From: Lachnospiraceae bacterium
GTDB lineage: Bacteria > Bacillota > Clostridia > Lachnospirales > Lachnospiraceae
Assembly (NCBI GenBank): GCA_022764465.1
Contig: JALERL010000015.1
Location: 1-64,000, forward strand
Direction: 5' to 3'
DNA: 64,000 bases
Shown: positions 1-8,131 of the stretch, piece by piece
How positions within the stretch are numbered: position 1 is the stretch's first letter
How the letters are laid out: each line of letters opens with the position of its first letter
The notes under the pieces: model-generated
Database searches by the model: none
Seen by the model: only the letters and a program-made list of their open reading frames with translations
Told to the model about the DNA's origin: nothing
Made by a program: the position numbers and the translations under genes

Positions 1-173
1 TTCAATGTCTCAACCACCTGTAAGTTCTTATGTATCGCCTGTCCCTTCTGATACCCGGCGATCCATTTCGTCACCAGATACGTGATCACAAGCACAAATA
101 CAAAGATCAGCAACACTCCTAAGAGCTGAAAAAAGCCTCCCCCTATGGATGATCCCGTGCTTAAAAGTATCAT
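1..173 (-). CDS. fliO: Flagellar biosynthesis protein FliO/FliZ (3' end outside window)
   Basis: Read on the minus strand from an ATG at 173, three bases after the cheY stop, this frame stays open to the window edge (about 57 codons). It gives a short N-terminus, one hydrophobic segment (about residues 13-33) and then a basic stretch followed by QVVETL, which is the usual arrangement of FliO/FliZ just inside the membrane. FliO is a small membrane protein that helps assemble the flagellar type III export gate. In clostridial flagellar operons it follows cheY and precedes fliP, which fits. The C-terminal part is missing because the window ends. No strong Shine-Dalgarno is visible, so translational coupling to cheY is likely. 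Confidence 0.75.
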   Translation of the reverse strand, partial: MILLSTGSSIGGGFFQLLGVLLIFVFVLVITYLVTKWIAGYQKGQAIHKNLQVVETL

Positions 174-176
174 TGC

Positions 177-539
177 TTAGCCTACTACTTTTTTCACAGC
201 TTCAAGAACACGTTCAGCCTGGAATGGCTTAACAATGAAATCCTTCGCTCCTGACTGGATTGCTTCGATTACCATTGCCTGCTGTCCCATTGCGGAACAC
301 ATAATTACACATGCATTTGCATCTGCTTCTTTGATTTTCTTTAAAGCCTGGATTCCATCCATTTCCGGCATGGTAATATCCATCAGTACCAGATCCGGAT
401 TCGTCTCTGCATACTTTTCGACCGCTTTTACACCATTTTCTGCTTCGCCTGCAATGTTGTATCCATTTTTTGTAAGAATGTCTTTGATCATCATTCTCAT
501 AAATGCTGCATCATCACAAATTAAAATATTCTTAGCCAT
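177..539 (-). CDS. cheY: Chemotaxis response regulator CheY
   Basis: A 120-residue single receiver domain. The acidic pair is at D9/D10, the phospho-acceptor is D54 in LVLMDITMPEMDG, the switch Ser is S82 and the conserved Lys is K104 in FIVKPF. There is no output domain, as expected for CheY, which when phosphorylated by CheA binds the flagellar switch (FliM/FliY) and controls rotation. It lies directly downstream of fliY and upstream of fliO in the flagellar operon, its standard place in Firmicutes. Confidence 0.95.
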   Translation of the reverse strand: MAKNILICDDAAFMRMMIKDILTKNGYNIAGEAENGVKAVEKYAETNPDLVLMDITMPEMDGIQALKKIKEADANACVIMCSAMGQQAMVIEAIQSGAKDFIVKPFQAERVLEAVKKVVG

Positions 540-569
540 ATTAATTCTCCTCGTTTTTCATCGTTATTA

Positions 570-1763
570 TTATTTTATAATTTCAGTGATTCTGACACCG
601 AAACTCTCTTCAATTACTACTACTTCGCCCTTTGCAACATACTTGCCGTTCACAAGCACATCAATCGGTTCTCCAGCAATCTTATTTAACTCGATAATCG
701 TTCCCGGCGAAAAATCAAGTATCTCCTGTATGGACTTGCTTGTTCTTCCAAGTTCTACCGTAACCTCAAGCGGCACGTCCATAATCAGATCTATATTCTC
801 TTTTTGAAGTACCGGATTCAGATTTCCGGCAAATGCAGAAAACTGTGCCGGCTGTACATTTACCTGCTGACCACCTGCATACATCTGCGACATATCTGCC
901 ATCTGTGGATTCATCATTGTCTGCCCCATCATTGTCTGCCCCATCATTGGTTGTCCCATTACTGGTTGACCCATATTTGTCTGATTCATTACCTGTTGCT
1001 GCATATTGACCTGTTGTGGCTGTGGCTGCGGTTGTTCCACAGGCTGTGGTTCCGGTTGTGACGGTTCGTCTTCCGATCCCATACTCTGTGTAATATTTTT
1101 ACACATTGCCTTTGCAAAGGAACATGGATACAACTGCATGATCTCACTGTCTACCAGATCTCCAATTTCCATTTTAAATGATATCTTTACGAACTTGCCT
1201 GTGAGGAATGCATCAATCTCTTCTTCATTGACAGGTTCCTGCATATCTACCAGATTTGCTTCCGGCGGACTGATATCAATCGTCTTATTCAGCATGGAAG
1301 AAAGAGAAGTGGCAGCCGATCCCATCATCTGGTTCATTGCTTCACTGATCGCACTCAAGTGCAATTCTCCAAGTTCTCCGTCTGTATTGGTTCCATCACC
1401 GCCCATCATAAGATCAGTAATGACTTTTACATCCTTTTCCTTTAAAACCAATAAGTTACTTCCATCTAATCCAACGGTATATTTGATACGAATGAAAACA
1501 CATGGCCGCTCATACTGCTCCATCAGGTCATCCCATGTCGCCGTTGATACAACCGGTGTTGATATCTCCACCTTACGATTAACCAGGGAAAACAGCGTCG
1601 TTGCCGCAGTTCCCATACTGATATTGGCAATTTCTCCAATTGCGTCTTTTTCAGAATCGGTTAACTCATCTGGATCATTCGCAGTATCCGTACCTGTATT
1701 CGCATCCGCATCCGGACTGTTCAATAAGGCATTGATTTCTTCCTGCGATAATACTCCATCCAT
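570..1763 (-). CDS. fliY: Flagellar motor switch phosphatase FliY
   Basis: A 397-residue protein with a FliM-like N-terminal peptide (MDGVLSQEEINALL, the CheY-binding type), a CheC-type phosphatase body (about residues 35-230, with two E-x2-N-type helices such as IGEIANISMGTAA and ISEAMNQMMGSAA), a Gln/Met/Pro-rich linker (about 235-310) and a FliN/SpoA-type C-terminal domain (about 320-397). FliY replaces FliN in the C-ring of Gram-positive bacteria and dephosphorylates CheY-P. The linker contains tandem five-residue MMGQT-like repeats. The gene starts three bases after the fliM stop. Confidence 0.95.
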   Translation of the reverse strand: MDGVLSQEEINALLNSPDADANTGTDTANDPDELTDSEKDAIGEIANISMGTAATTLFSLVNRKVEISTPVVSTATWDDLMEQYERPCVFIRIKYTVGLDGSNLLVLKEKDVKVITDLMMGGDGTNTDGELGELHLSAISEAMNQMMGSAATSLSSMLNKTIDISPPEANLVDMQEPVNEEEIDAFLTGKFVKISFKMEIGDLVDSEIMQLYPCSFAKAMCKNITQSMGSEDEPSQPEPQPVEQPQPQPQQVNMQQQVMNQTNMGQPVMGQPMMGQTMMGQTMMNPQMADMSQMYAGGQQVNVQPAQFSAFAGNLNPVLQKENIDLIMDVPLEVTVELGRTSKSIQEILDFSPGTIIELNKIAGEPIDVLVNGKYVAKGEVVVIEESFGVRITEIIK

Positions 1764-1766
1764 TCC

Positions 1767-2747
1767 TTACTGCTCCTCTCTAATTACTGATGTAACTCTT
1801 ACTGCATATTGATCACCAGAAGCTCCCGGCAGGGCAGTAAACTTTTCTATATTACCCACATATACTGCAAGCTCGTGATCAACCTTTGAATCCAATCGTA
1901 TAATATCGCCAACCTGAAGATTTACAAAATCATTCACAGATATCATACTGTTTCCCAGAATCGCTTTTACCGGAATCGGTGCTTTTGCGATCAGTGATTC
2001 GATTGCCTCCGAATACTCCTGACTATCATGATCCTGCATGGTAGAAAACCAGTACTTGGTATTCAGCTTATCCATGACACTTTCCAGTGTCAGATATGGC
2101 AGACAGATATTCATCAATCCTTCCACATCTCCAATTTTAACATTTATTGTAACAATTGCAATCATTTCACTCGGCGATATGATCTGTGCAAACTGGGAGT
2201 TTGTCTCAATACGATCCAGCCGCGGACTTAAGTCCACAACATTTTCCCATGGTTCCCGCATCAGATTCACGCAGACATTCATGATTCTCTCAATAATCAG
2301 AAGCTCAATCTCCGAAAACTCTCTGCTCTTATCAAGCGGAACACCGCTTCCTCCCAGCATTCTGTCTACCATTGCATACCCAAGATTCGATGCGATCTCT
2401 AAGATCACCGAACCCTTTAACGGAGCAAAATTCACAATTCCAAGTAAAACCGGATTCGACAACGCATTCGAAAACTCCGAATACGTAACCGCTTCCGAAT
2501 TCATCACCTCTACCTGTATATTCTTGCGCAGATATACCGGCAGATTCGTAGACAAAAGTCTTCCATAATGTTCAAAGATAATTTCAAGAGTTCTTAAATG
2601 TTCCTTCGAAAACTTGGACGGTCTGGCGAAATCATAGTTCTTAACAGCCTTTTCACCATTGTCCTTCATCTCTTCTACATCTAACTCGCCACTACTTAAT
2701 GCCTGTAGCAAATTGTCTATCTCATTTTGAGATAATACCTCACCCAT
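1767..2747 (-). CDS. fliM: Flagellar motor switch protein FliM
   Basis: A 326-residue protein with the N-terminal CheY-P binding motif (LSQNEIDNLLQAL), a central CheC-like middle domain and a C-terminal SpoA/FliN-like domain (about 250-326, PVKAILGNSMISVNDFVNLQVGD). Length and order match the family. FliM forms the C-ring of the flagellar switch with FliG and FliY and receives the CheY-P signal. It sits between fliL and fliY in the operon. Confidence 0.96.
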   Translation of the reverse strand: MGEVLSQNEIDNLLQALSSGELDVEEMKDNGEKAVKNYDFARPSKFSKEHLRTLEIIFEHYGRLLSTNLPVYLRKNIQVEVMNSEAVTYSEFSNALSNPVLLGIVNFAPLKGSVILEIASNLGYAMVDRMLGGSGVPLDKSREFSEIELLIIERIMNVCVNLMREPWENVVDLSPRLDRIETNSQFAQIISPSEMIAIVTINVKIGDVEGLMNICLPYLTLESVMDKLNTKYWFSTMQDHDSQEYSEAIESLIAKAPIPVKAILGNSMISVNDFVNLQVGDIIRLDSKVDHELAVYVGNIEKFTALPGASGDQYAVRVTSVIREEQ

Positions 2748-2787
2748 GAACTCTCACCACCTAAACTAACTTGTCTGTTTCTGTCAT

Positions 2788-3300
2788 CTATTGATATGTC
2801 ACCTGTTTAAATCCAACACCTACAATAAAGTCGGAATCAAACAACTTCTGAAGATCTGCCTGAATCTCTTCCTGCACACTCTCCTGATCTGCTTTCATTT
2901 CTTCAATTGTATACTTACCTACGATATTGTTGATCTCGCTGGCAATCAGACTTGCCTTCTCATCCAGCTTCTCACCGTAAGTCTTATAACCATCCGACTC
3001 GGTATTCATAGAAAGTGTAACCGCAATGATCGCATAATGGGATGATCCATCCTTGCTGTCCTTCAGATTAATGGTAAGACTATCGGCAAGGTCATACGTT
3101 GCAAGCTTATCCATTGGTACGGAGGATGCATTCTTCATCTCACCGCTTTGCAGTTCAAGGTCGATTGCGCTGCACACTTTTTCAACCAGTTCATTCGATT
3201 TCTTTGCCTGTGGCAGTACGGTTATGGTAAGAATAGCCGTCAAAACCAGATTCACAACCACAAGTGCCAGTATCAGTACTGACATTAGATTTTTCTTCAT
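2788..3300 (-). CDS. fliL: Flagellar basal body-associated protein FliL
   Basis: A 170-residue protein with one N-terminal membrane helix (about residues 7-28) followed by a periplasmic-type domain ending in KLFDSDFIVGVGFKQVTYQ, typical for FliL C-termini. FliL surrounds the stator and supports torque. It lies right after motB, as in many clostridial operons. Similarity is at family level only; FliL sequences are weakly conserved. Confidence 0.85.
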   Translation of the reverse strand: MKKNLMSVLILALVVVNLVLTAILTITVLPQAKKSNELVEKVCSAIDLELQSGEMKNASSVPMDKLATYDLADSLTINLKDSKDGSSHYAIIAVTLSMNTESDGYKTYGEKLDEKASLIASEINNIVGKYTIEEMKADQESVQEEIQADLQKLFDSDFIVGVGFKQVTYQ

Positions 3301-3311
3301 ATGCTCTCCTT

Positions 3312-4229
3312 CTATTCCGCTACTGTGGAATCATCTGTATTCTCCGAATCCGTCACATCTGTAGAATTGTAAGAATTATAAATCTTAATCTCTACACGGC
3401 GGTTTCTTGCTCTTCCCTCTTCTGTTGCATTATCTGCGACCGGAACATATTCGCCACGTCCCGATGACACAATGTATGCCGGGTTTAAGGATGTCGTTGC
3501 ACGGATATGATCTGCTACCGTCAACGCCCGGTACATAGAAAGAACATTATTATTCTCAAAACGCGTAGAACGCGTAATTGGAACATTATCTGTATGTCCC
3601 TCAATATCTATGATATTGCGATCATAGATCTCGAGGATCTTTCCTATCTTGTCTACCAGTGGGACAGCATCTGCACGGATATCTGCCTGACCGGAATCAA
3701 AAAGGATTGCTCCGTTTAAGGTAAGCAACACATATTCTGCATTAAAGTCAACCTCCACCTGATCCTGAACACCATAAGTACTTAACTGCTGTTCAATCTG
3801 TTCTGCCATTTTCTCTGACTCAGCAAGGCTCTGACTTTCATATGCTTTCTCGATATCTTCTTCCGACATCTGTTCCGATGACTGGTTCTGATCTTCTGTA
3901 CTTGTCACATCTTCTTCGTCCGAAGAAGATCCGCCTTCTTCATCCCCCTTGCTGTTCGTCGATTCATGATAATAGATATCAAAATTCTCCAGCTGGCTGA
4001 TTCCGGATGAAATCAACTGTCCTTCTCCAATCGAAGAACCACCTGCCGGAAGAATGTTAAAACTACTCTGCAGGGAGGCGATTACCATTTCAAACTTCTC
4101 AGCATCTACCGTAGACATTGAAAACAGTAACACGAAAAAACATAAAAGCAAATTCATCAGATCGCTGAAGGTCGCCATCCATGCCGGTGATCCGCCCTTG
4201 GCTGCTTCTTCCTTTTTCTTTCTTGCCAC
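3312..4229 (-). CDS. motB: Flagellar stator protein MotB
   Basis: A 305-residue protein starting with GTG; the start shares one base with the motA stop (TAGTG). It has a single N-terminal membrane helix with the proton/sodium-binding Asp at D23 (FSDLMNLLLCFF), an unusually acidic Ser/Glu/Asp-rich linker (about residues 85-130) and an OmpA-like peptidoglycan-binding domain (about 165-285, with EGHTDNVPI and GRARNRRVEI). MotB forms the stator with MotA and anchors it to the wall. The basic start MARKKKE fits a cytoplasmic N-terminus. Confidence 0.95.
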   Translation of the reverse strand: MARKKKEEAAKGGSPAWMATFSDLMNLLLCFFVLLFSMSTVDAEKFEMVIASLQSSFNILPAGGSSIGEGQLISSGISQLENFDIYYHESTNSKGDEEGGSSSDEEDVTSTEDQNQSSEQMSEEDIEKAYESQSLAESEKMAEQIEQQLSTYGVQDQVEVDFNAEYVLLTLNGAILFDSGQADIRADAVPLVDKIGKILEIYDRNIIDIEGHTDNVPITRSTRFENNNVLSMYRALTVADHIRATTSLNPAYIVSSGRGEYVPVADNATEEGRARNRRVEIKIYNSYNSTDVTDSENTDDSTVAE

Positions 4230-5029
4230 TATTCTTCACCCCCGCCAGTTTCTCCACCGTTCATGCTTTCACGGGCTGCCGGTGATAAGAACGACTTCAG
4301 TTTTTCCTCTATAACACGTGGATTTTCACCTGCCTGAATTGACAGAAGACCTTCCACAGTTACTTCCTTCATCATAATTTCATTTGCGTTGTTCACAGAC
4401 AGCTTTGCGGCCGTCGGAGAACATAACCAGTTCGCGATCAGGGAACCATACAGTGTGGTAATCAGTGCAACCGCCATCTGAGGTCCAATTGTAGATGGGT
4501 CACTCAACTTGTTTAACATGTTTACCAGGCCAATCAAAGTACCGATCATTCCCCAGGCAGGACCTAACTCTGCCCATTTTTCCCAGAAGCCGATTACCTT
4601 CTTATGTCTGTCTTCAATACAGGCAAGATCCGTCTCTAAGATCCCTCGTACCAGCTCCGGATCTGTACCATCTACAACAAGCATAACACCTTTTTTCAGG
4701 AAAGGATCTTCGATTCCATTCGCTGCTTCTTCTAAGGCAAGAAGTCCTTCCTTTCTTGCTATATTAGACAGATTGATGATATTGCTGATCGTTTCTCCCG
4801 GATTAAGTGGGTTTTCTTTAAATGTCAGTGTAATCGATTTTAAGCCGTTTATAAAATCTGCCAGCTTATGACTCGCTAGAACACCCGCTAATGAACCACC
4901 AACGGTAATGATAACCGATGTTTTATCGATGAAACTCTCTGTGAGTGCCGAAACACCACCACTCGTAATGATACCGAAAACAACCATTACAAATCCTAAA
5001 ATAATACCTGCTAAAGATGCTATATCCAC
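4229..5029 (-). CDS. motA: Flagellar stator protein MotA
   Basis: About 266 residues with four membrane helices (two near the N-terminus, two around residues 150-215), the cytoplasmic loop with basic/acidic residues and the conserved P-A-W-G-M-I-G-T-L-I-G-L region. MotA is the ion-conducting stator subunit that pushes on FliG. The start chosen is the GTG at 5029 (MDIASLAG), because AGGTGG lies five bases upstream; an earlier in-frame GTG at 5038 overlaps that ribosome site. The gene is coupled to motB by a one-base overlap. Confidence 0.93.
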   Translation of the reverse strand: MDIASLAGIILGFVMVVFGIITSGGVSALTESFIDKTSVIITVGGSLAGVLASHKLADFINGLKSITLTFKENPLNPGETISNIINLSNIARKEGLLALEEAANGIEDPFLKKGVMLVVDGTDPELVRGILETDLACIEDRHKKVIGFWEKWAELGPAWGMIGTLIGLVNMLNKLSDPSTIGPQMAVALITTLYGSLIANWLCSPTAAKLSVNNANEIMMKEVTVEGLLSIQAGENPRVIEEKLKSFLSPAARESMNGGETGGGEE

Positions 5030-5187
5030 TTTATCCACCTACCATCTGTTGTTTTATGTAAACATCAAAAAGTCAGAGACATCTGTCCCTTTTTCGACTA
5101 ATTCCTTCTCATTTATATAATCTTACTAAATTTTCGCTTAAATGTCTACTTCTTTTCCAAGATTTTTCTTGCCTCGTGCAATACCTT

Positions 5188-5216
5188 AGGGAACTGCAAG
5201 GTACAGTTCCCTAAGT
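5188..5216 (-). other. Perfect hairpin between flgE and motA
   Basis: Inverted repeat TTAGGGAACTG / CAGTTCCCTAA with a seven-base loop, 17 bases downstream of the flgE stop. No T-run follows on either strand, so it is not a standard intrinsic terminator. It could be an mRNA-processing or stability element separating flgE from motA messages. The 204-base gap around it holds no convincing gene; flbD, often found here, is not seen. Confidence 0.5.
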
Positions 5217-5233
5217 AAAGTTATTGCTATCTG

Positions 5234-6868
5234 TTATCGTTTCAGGTTAATCAGCTCTTCCAATAAGGTATCAGAAGTCGTAATAACTCGTGAATTTGCC
5301 TGGAATCCACGCTGTGTTGTGATCATCTCCGTAAATTCGGAAGACAGGTCTACATTTGACATTTCCAGTTCTCCGGTTGACATTTTTGAACCATCTGCTG
5401 TAATCTCAACGCCAATTCCGTCGAAGTCGCCGGAGTTTAAGGTTGTGGTATAACAGTTCTCACCGACTTTTTCGAGTCCGGCTGCATTGGCAAACTGTGC
5501 AACTGCAATCTGTCCTAATAATACGGTATTACCATTGTCATAAGAACCGTAGATCTTACCACTGGTATCTACGGAAAGTCCGGTCAGCGCACCTAACTTC
5601 TTACCAAGTCCGGTTACACCGTCCTTTGCACCCTTGTCCATACCGATCGTAGACTTACCGCCATTATCTGCATTGATCATCTGTGAGAAGTCAACAGAGA
5701 TATTGGAGAACTGTCCTCCTAATGCAGACATATTAAAGGATACGATTCCGTTTGTATTTCCTCCGACGGATTCAAACACACCGGAGTCATGATCAAACTG
5801 GAGTGTGTAATTGACAGAAGTCGCATTGATGATCGGCGGGTCTCCTGCTGTAATATTATTGATCTGTGCACCCGGCTGTAAACCGCTGTAAATATCGGAT
5901 AATGAAACTTCACTGGTCACCTGATGATTTGCATTATATACCCGTCCATCTGTACTTGCCGGATTGATATAATACACATCTCCTGCAGCATTCTGGAACT
6001 GGTAATAGTTTGTTCCCTGATAGTTTGCATTACCTACTGCCGTCCACTCCGTACTGATCGTGGAATAGTTCGCTGCTGTTCCTGCCGTACCAAACAGATC
6101 AGAAATATTATTTCCCTGTGACAGATAATCGGTCAGGATATTTTTATTGTCTGAATCTGTAATGGACTTCAACTCTACGGTATAAGTACGTGCATCTGCA
6201 TCCACGGTCTTCACTGCGAATTTTGCCGTGTACGTATATCCCAAATTATCATAGAAGTTCAGGTTCATGGTATATCCGGCTTCTGTGCTAAGATCCGTAC
6301 TATTCTTATCCACGATACCGGTTGCAACAGCATTCGTGGTAGCTTCCGGTGAACTTGTAAGATTCTTCTCCTGCATAATACGAAGCGCTGATACCGTATC
6401 CTTACGGATATCATTCGTAGTCGGATCAACCTGCCATCCCATGACCGTATATCCGGTAGAGCTCATACATAAGTTACCGCCACCATCAATATAGAAGGAA
6501 CCTGCTCTGGTAAAAAGATTTTCGGATCCGTTATTTACAACGAAGAAGCTGCTTGATGATCCGGCATCTGAAATCTTAATATCAAATGGATTTCCGGTGG
6601 TCTGTGCAGCACCCGCGGAAGTAATGTTTACCGTTGTTGATCCCGTTGTAACACCAAGACCGATCTGTTTTGCATTAACACCACCGGTTCCGGTTGTCGC
6701 ATTTGGTCCGGATGCACCTGAAATTGTCTGATACATAATCTCACTAAAAGTTACAGAGGATGATTTAAAGGCAACGGTATTTACGTTTGCAATATTGTTA
6801 CCGATTACATCCATCTTTGTCTGATGTGTCTTAAGCCCTGACACAGCAGAATACATTGATCTCATCAT
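5234..6868 (-). CDS. flgE: Flagellar hook protein FlgE
   Basis: A 544-residue protein with the conserved rod/hook N-terminus (SMYSAVSGLKTHQTKMDVIGNNIANVNTVAFK) and the matching C-terminal coiled-coil segment (VDLSSEFTEMITTQRGFQANSRVITTSDTLLEELINLKR). These two helical ends polymerise to form the hook tube while the central part (about 150-450) is the variable exposed region. AGGAGG lies 10 bases before the ATG at 6868. The protein is longer than a minimal FlgE (about 400 residues), due to the middle domains. Confidence 0.95.
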   Translation of the reverse strand: MMRSMYSAVSGLKTHQTKMDVIGNNIANVNTVAFKSSSVTFSEIMYQTISGASGPNATTGTGGVNAKQIGLGVTTGSTTVNITSAGAAQTTGNPFDIKISDAGSSSSFFVVNNGSENLFTRAGSFYIDGGGNLCMSSTGYTVMGWQVDPTTNDIRKDTVSALRIMQEKNLTSSPEATTNAVATGIVDKNSTDLSTEAGYTMNLNFYDNLGYTYTAKFAVKTVDADARTYTVELKSITDSDNKNILTDYLSQGNNISDLFGTAGTAANYSTISTEWTAVGNANYQGTNYYQFQNAAGDVYYINPASTDGRVYNANHQVTSEVSLSDIYSGLQPGAQINNITAGDPPIINATSVNYTLQFDHDSGVFESVGGNTNGIVSFNMSALGGQFSNISVDFSQMINADNGGKSTIGMDKGAKDGVTGLGKKLGALTGLSVDTSGKIYGSYDNGNTVLLGQIAVAQFANAAGLEKVGENCYTTTLNSGDFDGIGVEITADGSKMSTGELEMSNVDLSSEFTEMITTQRGFQANSRVITTSDTLLEELINLKR

Positions 6869-6943
6869 AATGAAATGACCTCCTGTTTTCGTCTGTAGTT
6901 ATCCCTTCTGTCAGTCCGGGATATTAGCCTCCGTAAGGTCCGG

Positions 6944-7342
6944 CTAAACAATTACAGCACCATCAATATTTGTAAAAATGTTATTTTCCGATTCTGCCTG
7001 ATCCATTGCCGTTACTACCGTCTTATTTGGTATATTGACAATAAATGCAAGTGAATCAACCATTACAAGTGATTCCTGTATTCCTTTCTCACCTGCTTTT
7101 TCCACTCCGGATTCCAAGCGCCTGCTCTGATCATCGGACAATTCGATCTTCCGGTTCTCCATACGCATTGCTGCGTGCTTGGAAAACTTCAGCTCCGGGC
7201 TTTGTGACACTCCCTGTTTCTGCTTTAATACTTCTGCAAAGGAAACATTCGATGTGCCAGACTGCTTTTTTGCATCCTGCGACCCCAGATACCGGTCCGT
7301 CACCTGTTCAATCGAAGTGAACTGATTTGTAATCCCTTTCAT
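6944..7342 (-). CDS. Flagellar operon protein, TIGR02530-like
   Basis: A 132-residue soluble protein with the motif LKFSKHAAMRMENRKIEL and SLVMVDSLAFIVNIPNKTVVTAMD, which matches my memory of the small TIGR02530 flagellar operon family always placed between flgD and flgE in Firmicutes. Its function is not established; the place suggests a role in hook assembly. It has no signal peptide or membrane helix. Confidence 0.8.
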   Translation of the reverse strand: MKGITNQFTSIEQVTDRYLGSQDAKKQSGTSNVSFAEVLKQKQGVSQSPELKFSKHAAMRMENRKIELSDDQSRRLESGVEKAGEKGIQESLVMVDSLAFIVNIPNKTVVTAMDQAESENNIFTNIDGAVIV

Positions 7343-7369
7343 AGGCTCATCTCCAGTTAACTATCCTTG

Positions 7370-8110
7370 TTAAGCGTTCTCGGTACTTCCTGTTTTCTCT
7401 GTATTGTCCGTCTTTTCCTCTGTACCTTCTGTCTTCTCATCCGTTTTGATATCAGATGATGTACCACCGGCTAACTTCTTTAAGACTTCCATACGGGCTT
7501 CGAGCTTCTCTAAGGTCTGCAGATCACTCTGCCTGATAAACTGCTTCTGATATGCAGTCAATCCGTTATATCCGGTTCTTGCTGCTGTAAGCTTTGCTTC
7601 ATCCGATAAGGTAAGATTCATTTCTGACGGCAATGCCGCGATTGCTGCGGAAAAGCTGTTTGCCAGTGTCTGTGCATTCATATAATCGGTATCAAGTACC
7701 GTGTCAAGATCATCTAAGGAATACAGCTTATCATTTACGGAAAGATAGGTCTTACCGTTTTCATGTACTACATAATCCACCTGACCGGACGGATAGGTTG
7801 TCTCACCTGTGGTTGCAGATGTAACCTTTAAGATTACCTGCTTGCCGACCAGATTGTTTGCTTCCGACTGTTCGAGTGTAGACTGCATATTCTGTGTCTC
7901 CTCTAACTGTGAGAAAGTTGCAAGCTGTGAAATGTATTCCGTATTATCGGTCGGCTCTAACGGATCCTGATACTTCATCTGTGCTACTAAAAGCTGTAAA
8001 AATGCATCCTTATCAAGTCCATTGCTCGCTTCACGTGTTGCAGACTGCGATGTTCCACTTGCACTCGTATCTACGAGTTTTCCATTCTGTACTGCCTGTA
8101 CAATTGCCAT
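7370..8110 (-). CDS. flgD: Flagellar hook-capping protein FlgD with extra C-terminal helical module
   Basis: A 246-residue protein. Residues 30-80 are the FlgD core (LDKDAFLQLLVAQMKYQDPL, then TEYISQLATFSQLEE), which forms the scaffold that caps the growing hook. After a short beta region (about 88-140) there is an unusual segment, residues 150-212, with ALP, SDEAKLTAARTGYNGLTAYQKQFI and DLQTLEKLEARM. This resembles the three-helix modules repeated in Gram-positive surface proteins rather than the usual FlgD tail. The end (about 215-246) is a Glu/Lys/Thr-rich low-complexity tail. Core assignment is firm; the module assignment is pattern-based. Confidence 0.9.
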   Translation of the reverse strand: MAIVQAVQNGKLVDTSASGTSQSATREASNGLDKDAFLQLLVAQMKYQDPLEPTDNTEYISQLATFSQLEETQNMQSTLEQSEANNLVGKQVILKVTSATTGETTYPSGQVDYVVHENGKTYLSVNDKLYSLDDLDTVLDTDYMNAQTLANSFSAAIAALPSEMNLTLSDEAKLTAARTGYNGLTAYQKQFIRQSDLQTLEKLEARMEVLKKLAGGTSSDIKTDEKTEGTEEKTDNTEKTGSTENA

Positions 8111-8131
8111 GTAGGCTCCTTTCCATGATAA

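Noticed and set aside
5188-5216. Intrinsic terminator after flgE
   Set aside because: The stem is perfect but lacks a T-run on either strand; kept only as a hairpin.
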